Source: Coemansia sp. RSA 1804 (Eukaryota; Kickxellomycota; Kickxellomycetes; Kickxellales; Kickxellaceae). Taken from it: a stretch of DNA of 19,633 nt. The stretch lies in NCBI GenBank assembly GCA_027578815.1, contig JANBTH010000355.1, forward strand, positions 1 to 19,633. Direction: 5' to 3'. Of this stretch, positions 16,613-19,633 are shown piece by piece. The notes beneath the pieces were generated by a model. That model did not search any database. It saw only the letters and a program-made list of their open reading frames with translations, and was not told the origin of the DNA. The translations under genes and the position numbers were made by a program. Every line of letters begins with the position of its first letter. Position 1 is the stretch's first letter.

Positions 16613-16727
16613 ATTGTATGACAAACATATTAAGACATCACCAAAAAAATTGAACTAAATATTAATGGAGTATTTTGTGCATCTTAATGACATTATGGCA
16701 TTGAATTTTTGTATAATAAACTTGCCA

Positions 16728-16752
16728 TATAAAAAAGCTGCATTCTGGCTTT
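16728..16752 (+). promoter_or_regulatory. TATA box and conserved downstream box, microprotein gene C
   Basis: TATAAAAAA at 16728-16736, then CTGCATTCTGGCTTTT, 129 nt before the ATG at 16857. Confidence 0.65.
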
Positions 16753-16856
16753 TGTTTAAAATAATAAACAGCAATTATTCCTTTTACTTTATACTTAAAC
16801 AAGCAATTAGCCAGCAAGACATTAATTTCTAGATATTGGATATAAACAAGCTGAAA

Positions 16857-17024
16857 ATGTGTTGGTACAAATGCGTAATTAATGAACATAATAAAATGAT
16901 TTTTGATCGTAGTTGCCAAGGTCCTCACAAAACATTTACTGGAACATGCACAAGGTGTTACAATAAGAGTAGTGAGGAAGCAAAGAAAACTCTCGCAACT
17001 TGCATTTATACAATTTTAGATTAA
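16857..17024 (+). CDS. Cys-rich microprotein C, 55 residues
   Basis: ATG at 16857, stop TAA at 17022-17024. Starts MCWYKC; Cys at 2, 6, 20, 31, 34 and 49; His24; HKTFTGTCTRCYNKS; ends CIYTILD. It is the closest relative of protein B. The middle segment (INEHNKMIFDRSC) differs strongly and has one inserted and one deleted codon relative to B, so variation is concentrated between the second and third Cys. There is no signal peptide. Regulation is probably as for gene B, given the shared promoter. Not recognised as any described family. Confidence 0.65.
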   Translation: MCWYKCVINEHNKMIFDRSCQGPHKTFTGTCTRCYNKSSEEAKKTLATCIYTILD

Positions 17025-17440
17025 CAAATATTTAACGTCAAGCAGAAGGATTCCGTAGTGCAAACATAAAACTGCATGTTTTATACTGGCATTGCATATT
17101 AAAATAAAGAAAAACGTTATCATATTGTCAATAATGCTGTCTTTGTGTTGAGTAATAGAGTAGAACGTTTCTTTTACTTGGTTGGAATTTATGAAATATA
17201 ATGACAATGTCTAGGTTTAGGAATGAGCATGAGAAAATCAGTTTTGGTGAAATGAAACATGAGACTAGTGCATTTTTGGATTTGATGTGTCTTGCACCTC
17301 ATTGATTACTTGGTAAAGACATCCTTCCAAACTCCGTTAATGGGGAATGCTAGGATTAGAGCTGCGTTTATCAGATAGGCTAGATTAGTCGCCAGGCTTG
17401 ATTGAAATCAAATAAAGCCAGATGAATCTAATCTGGAAGT

Positions 17441-17594
17441 GCTATTAAGTGCGCTTCTGAGGGAAAGCCTTTTCGTAAAAGAACACAGAAAATTAGCCAA
17501 CGTTGGTTTTTCTTTTCCTTATCCTTTGCATTCTACTCAGCAAGCATAATTTCGTTTCTTAATTTTATTTCCATTCATTCTCAAAAACACAGTC
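17441..17594 (+). promoter_or_regulatory. promoter and leader of the rhomboid-like gene
   Basis: A short, pyrimidine-rich leader (tttttcttttccttatcc and further TTTC-rich sequence) directly after the end of block C, leading to the ATG at 17595. No TATA box was seen. Confidence 0.4.
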
Positions 17595-18509
17595 ATGGCG
17601 GCGGCAAACGGACTGGCGGGAGCACCGCTAACAAAGCTGTGGCTCTACGTGGTGCTGCTGGGGACAGTGGCGACAACAACGATGAATTGGAGACATTACA
17701 TGCGCCTACGCGTGGTGCCATACATTGTGCGTGACTGGCAGGTATGGCGGTGCGCAACATCGCTGGTATCGTTCAGCACGTACACAGAGCTTGCGGTGGG
17801 GATGCTGGTGATATACCAGCTGCGAGTGGTGGAAAGGGTGTTTGGAACACGCAGGTATGCGGCGTTTCTGTTTGTTGTCGGGGTGGTAGGACAGGCGCTG
17901 GGTGTGCTGGCTGTGTGGGCAATGTATATGGATAGGCGGACGATGGGTGCGGCCTTTGTTGCAAATCTGGCGCTGTCGGCTGCCGCGGGGCCCTATGTGC
18001 TGGTGTTTGGCGCGTTGTTCCAGTTCTATGTGCTCGTGCCGGTGCAGAGACCCGGCGGAAGCGGGTTTATGGGGATCGCGTGGAGCGACAAGTGGATGGT
18101 GTACTTTTTGGCTGCCAGCATGTGGCCCAGCAGCATGTTTGGCGCCGTGCTGCCTTCGGTTGCCGGTGTAGCTGCCGGGTGCGTGTATTCGGCCAATGTT
18201 GGCGGACTCTTGTTCTGGCGGTTTCCGCAGTGGACGGCGGCTGTGGCTCGGAAGCTGGTTCTGCCTCTCCTTTCGTCGCAGACGCCAACTGGCAGCGGAG
18301 CAAGGAGCACGGGGCTTGCGCGTGCGTTTGAGCAGCTGGATCGGCAGCAGGATTACCGACAGGCGCAGAGCCTTGTGCTGCCGCCAGAGGAGACTGTTGC
18401 GCAACTTCTGAGTATGTTCCCGGATGCAGAGCGCGAGCGCGTGGTGCAAGCCCTGCAGACGAGTGGCAATGATCCGAATCGTGCGGCGGTATTGATTCTG
18501 GGGTTGTGA
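17595..18509 (+). CDS. rhomboid-like pseudoprotease with C-terminal UBA domain (UBAC2/Dsc2 type)
   Basis: 304 residues, no intron. Several hydrophobic helices lie between residues 12 and 212 (about 12-30, 63-78, 88-111, 117-150, 168-210) in a rhomboid-like arrangement with WRCATSLVSF and RVVERVFGTRRY. No GxSG serine motif or catalytic His was found, so it is predicted inactive. A polar linker (222-262) leads to a UBA domain, EETVAQLLSMFPDAERE onward, with NDPNRAAVLIL closing the third helix. This is the order in human UBAC2 and fungal Dsc2, membrane proteins of ER/Golgi ubiquitin-ligase complexes that handle rhomboid-like substrate recognition and ubiquitin binding. Such a role here is by family. 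The GC-rich codon use contrasts sharply with the adjacent AT-rich island. Confidence 0.85.
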   Translation: MAAANGLAGAPLTKLWLYVVLLGTVATTTMNWRHYMRLRVVPYIVRDWQVWRCATSLVSFSTYTELAVGMLVIYQLRVVERVFGTRRYAAFLFVVGVVGQALGVLAVWAMYMDRRTMGAAFVANLALSAAAGPYVLVFGALFQFYVLVPVQRPGGSGFMGIAWSDKWMVYFLAASMWPSSMFGAVLPSVAGVAAGCVYSANVGGLLFWRFPQWTAAVARKLVLPLLSSQTPTGSGARSTGLARAFEQLDRQQDYRQAQSLVLPPEETVAQLLSMFPDAERERVVQALQTSGNDPNRAAVLILGL

Positions 18510-18706
18510 AAGGGCAGAGCAAGCAGTAAACCCAAGTGTTCCCTATTTGCCTTGATACCATCCGCTCTATCGCTCCTTGCATTCCTTTCCATGCCATTCA
18601 TCAGCTCATTCCATTCTCGTGTATGTGATGGTGCATAAGGACTACGACTGACTACTACTGCTTGCTGCCGGGCTTTACCTTTCCATGCATGGCTTCGTTC
18701 TTCTTT

Positions 18707-18731
18707 TTTCTTTCTTTCTTTCTTTCTTTAT
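18707..18731 (+). repeat. (TTTC)n tetranucleotide tract
   Basis: About six TTTC units 3' of the rhomboid-like gene. Confidence 0.85.
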
Positions 18732-19471
18732 CTCTCCGCCTCCCACCCTGTTCAACCATCCATTTCACGTGTATAGAGTTTATCTTTCTAGGCTGTTTCT
18801 GCCTTTCATTTTCATCCAAAAACAGTCAATGGGCGGGGACTATCCGTCCCACCGTATTTCTTTTTCATGTGATCAAAGGGCAAGTGCAGGTGAAATGATG
18901 AATGGACAAGGCGATTGAGCTATCGAGACCCTTGCATTTTCTTATATTCGCCTAGGAAAGGACAGAGTGAGGTGGGTGGGTTTTCCCAGTGAATAAAACA
19001 TAATGGGCCAACTGAAATCATCCACATCCACATTTTGTGCATAAACAAGGGAAAATGATATAAGAAAAATCATGCGCATGACAAAAAGGAAAGAGAATAG
19101 GCAACGACGATGGGAGAGGGGGGATTTACAAGCTCATTCTCTTCTTTCTCCACAACGCTTGTATTTTTTTCTTCTGATCAACCGCCATTTCCATATATTT
19201 TTTTGGGGCAGAGTGGAAAGAGGAAAAAAAAATAAAAGAGGAACCTTTTTTTCATATTTTTCAAGCTCACCACTTTAGGAATGAAGGAAACATTTCTTCT
19301 ACCCTTCCTTTCTTCCTTGTCTCGTTTATTTCTATATTCATTCTTGTGTTATTGTTGTTGGGGGAAGCAAAGACGCGGCTGTATGCTCCACGCACAATTG
19401 AAACTACCCTAATTCTAATAGCCAACCAGCCTCTAAGGGAGGGTGTGCGCTCTATCAATTCACAGCACACA

Positions 19472-19492
19472 CAGCAGCAGCAGCAGCAGCAG
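19472..19492 (+). repeat. (CAG)7 microsatellite in a probable 5' leader
   Basis: Seven perfect CAG units about 90 nt before the ATG at 19582. Stops separate it from that ATG in the same frame (in-frame TAG 24 nt upstream of the ATG), so it is not part of the predicted protein unless splicing changes this. Confidence 0.85.
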
Positions 19493-19581
19493 TCACTGCA
19501 GCCAGCGTAAACGGAACAAAAGCAAGGGAGGCCAGCGGCAAGAAAACCAGACTAAGCTAGACCAGCTGGCGGACACCAAGG

Positions 19582-19633
19582 ATGGAGCCGGAGGAGAGCT
19601 ACCTGATCTACGACCTGTTCCGGGCGTTCTGGA
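19582..19633 (+). CDS. start of a gene cut by the right edge
   Basis: ATG in a good context (accaaggATGGAG) opens MEPEESYLIYDLFRAFW and runs to the window end with GC-rich codons like those of the other housekeeping-type genes here. An in-frame TAG lies 24 nt upstream. A second frame (CTGGCGGACACC and onward) is also open but lacks an ATG. Too short to identify. Confidence 0.5.
   Translation, partial: MEPEESYLIYDLFRAFW

Larger units (their letters stand above)
16154..17440 (+). repeat. tandem block C of the microprotein array
   Basis: The third unit, colinear with block B: 42-bp repeats (16175 on), the TTACGTCAT element, TATA box, gene, and a 3' flank matching block A up to agctgcgtttat and aatctaatct (about 17430). 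The right edge is close to where the sequence becomes ordinary promoter DNA of the gene at 17595. Confidence 0.75.
18510..19581. other. intergenic region and long leader of the 19582 gene
   Basis: No supportable gene. The region contains a (TTTC)n tract near 18707-18731, alternating purine-rich and pyrimidine-rich stretches, and a (CAG)7 run at 19472-19492. Open frames here have no domains and mostly reflect low-complexity sequence. Confidence 0.5.

Noticed and set aside
17706..18449. 247-codon minus-strand open frame opposite the rhomboid-like gene
   Set aside because: Low-complexity Arg/His/Pro-rich shadow with no ATG-led domain; the plus frame has membrane helices and a UBA domain.

Overview
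The window looks like nuclear DNA of an early-diverging, filamentous-type fungus. The gene content (Fet3-type multicopper oxidase, small-subunit catalase, UBAC2/Dsc2-like rhomboid pseudoprotease), one clear 44-nt GT-AG intron and long AT-rich islands would fit a Kickxellomycotina (Coemansia-like) genome. That placement is an inference from style and was not tested by a search. No rRNA, tRNA, CRISPR array or intact transposon was recognised.

Layout. Positions 1-1194 (minus) hold the 5' part of a spliced gene with an acidic N-terminus and an IQ (calmodulin-binding) motif, running off the left edge. Positions 1631-2002 (minus) encode a small type I membrane protein. Positions 2867-4525 (plus) encode a secreted multicopper oxidase. 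Positions 4526 to about 7200 are an AT-rich island with two small candidate genes: a 73-residue protein whose frame needs removal of a 23-nt GT-AG segment, and a cysteine-rich 64-residue protein on the minus strand. Positions 7846-9327 (plus) encode a catalase. Positions 9965-10492 (plus) encode a 175-residue protein whose N-terminal half resembles a ubiquitin-like, Crinkler-header-type domain. Positions 11110-11637 (minus) encode a second type I membrane protein, with a Q/Y/P-rich repeated tail. Positions 11.6-17.44 kb are a second, larger AT-rich island. It contains decayed LINE-type retrotransposon sequence and three tandem diverged blocks, each carrying one Cys-rich microprotein gene of 53-55 codons behind a conserved TATA promoter. 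Positions 17595-18509 (plus) encode a rhomboid-like/UBA protein. A new gene starts at 19582 behind a leader containing (CAG)7.

The conventional genes are rich in G/C at third codon positions. The islands are strongly AT-rich with A/T-ending codons. The oxidase and the catalase could both belong to copper/iron and peroxide handling, but they are 3.3 kb apart and need not be co-regulated.

The most interesting part is the 13.2-17.4 kb array. The three proteins keep the spacing C2, C6, C19/20, H24, G29, C31, C34, Y35 although most other residues differ, and their indels are multiples of three. This looks like a selected, lineage-specific family of metal-binding or disulfide microproteins of unknown function. 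Two further small island genes use the same layout, with a TATA box about 110-136 nt before the ATG.
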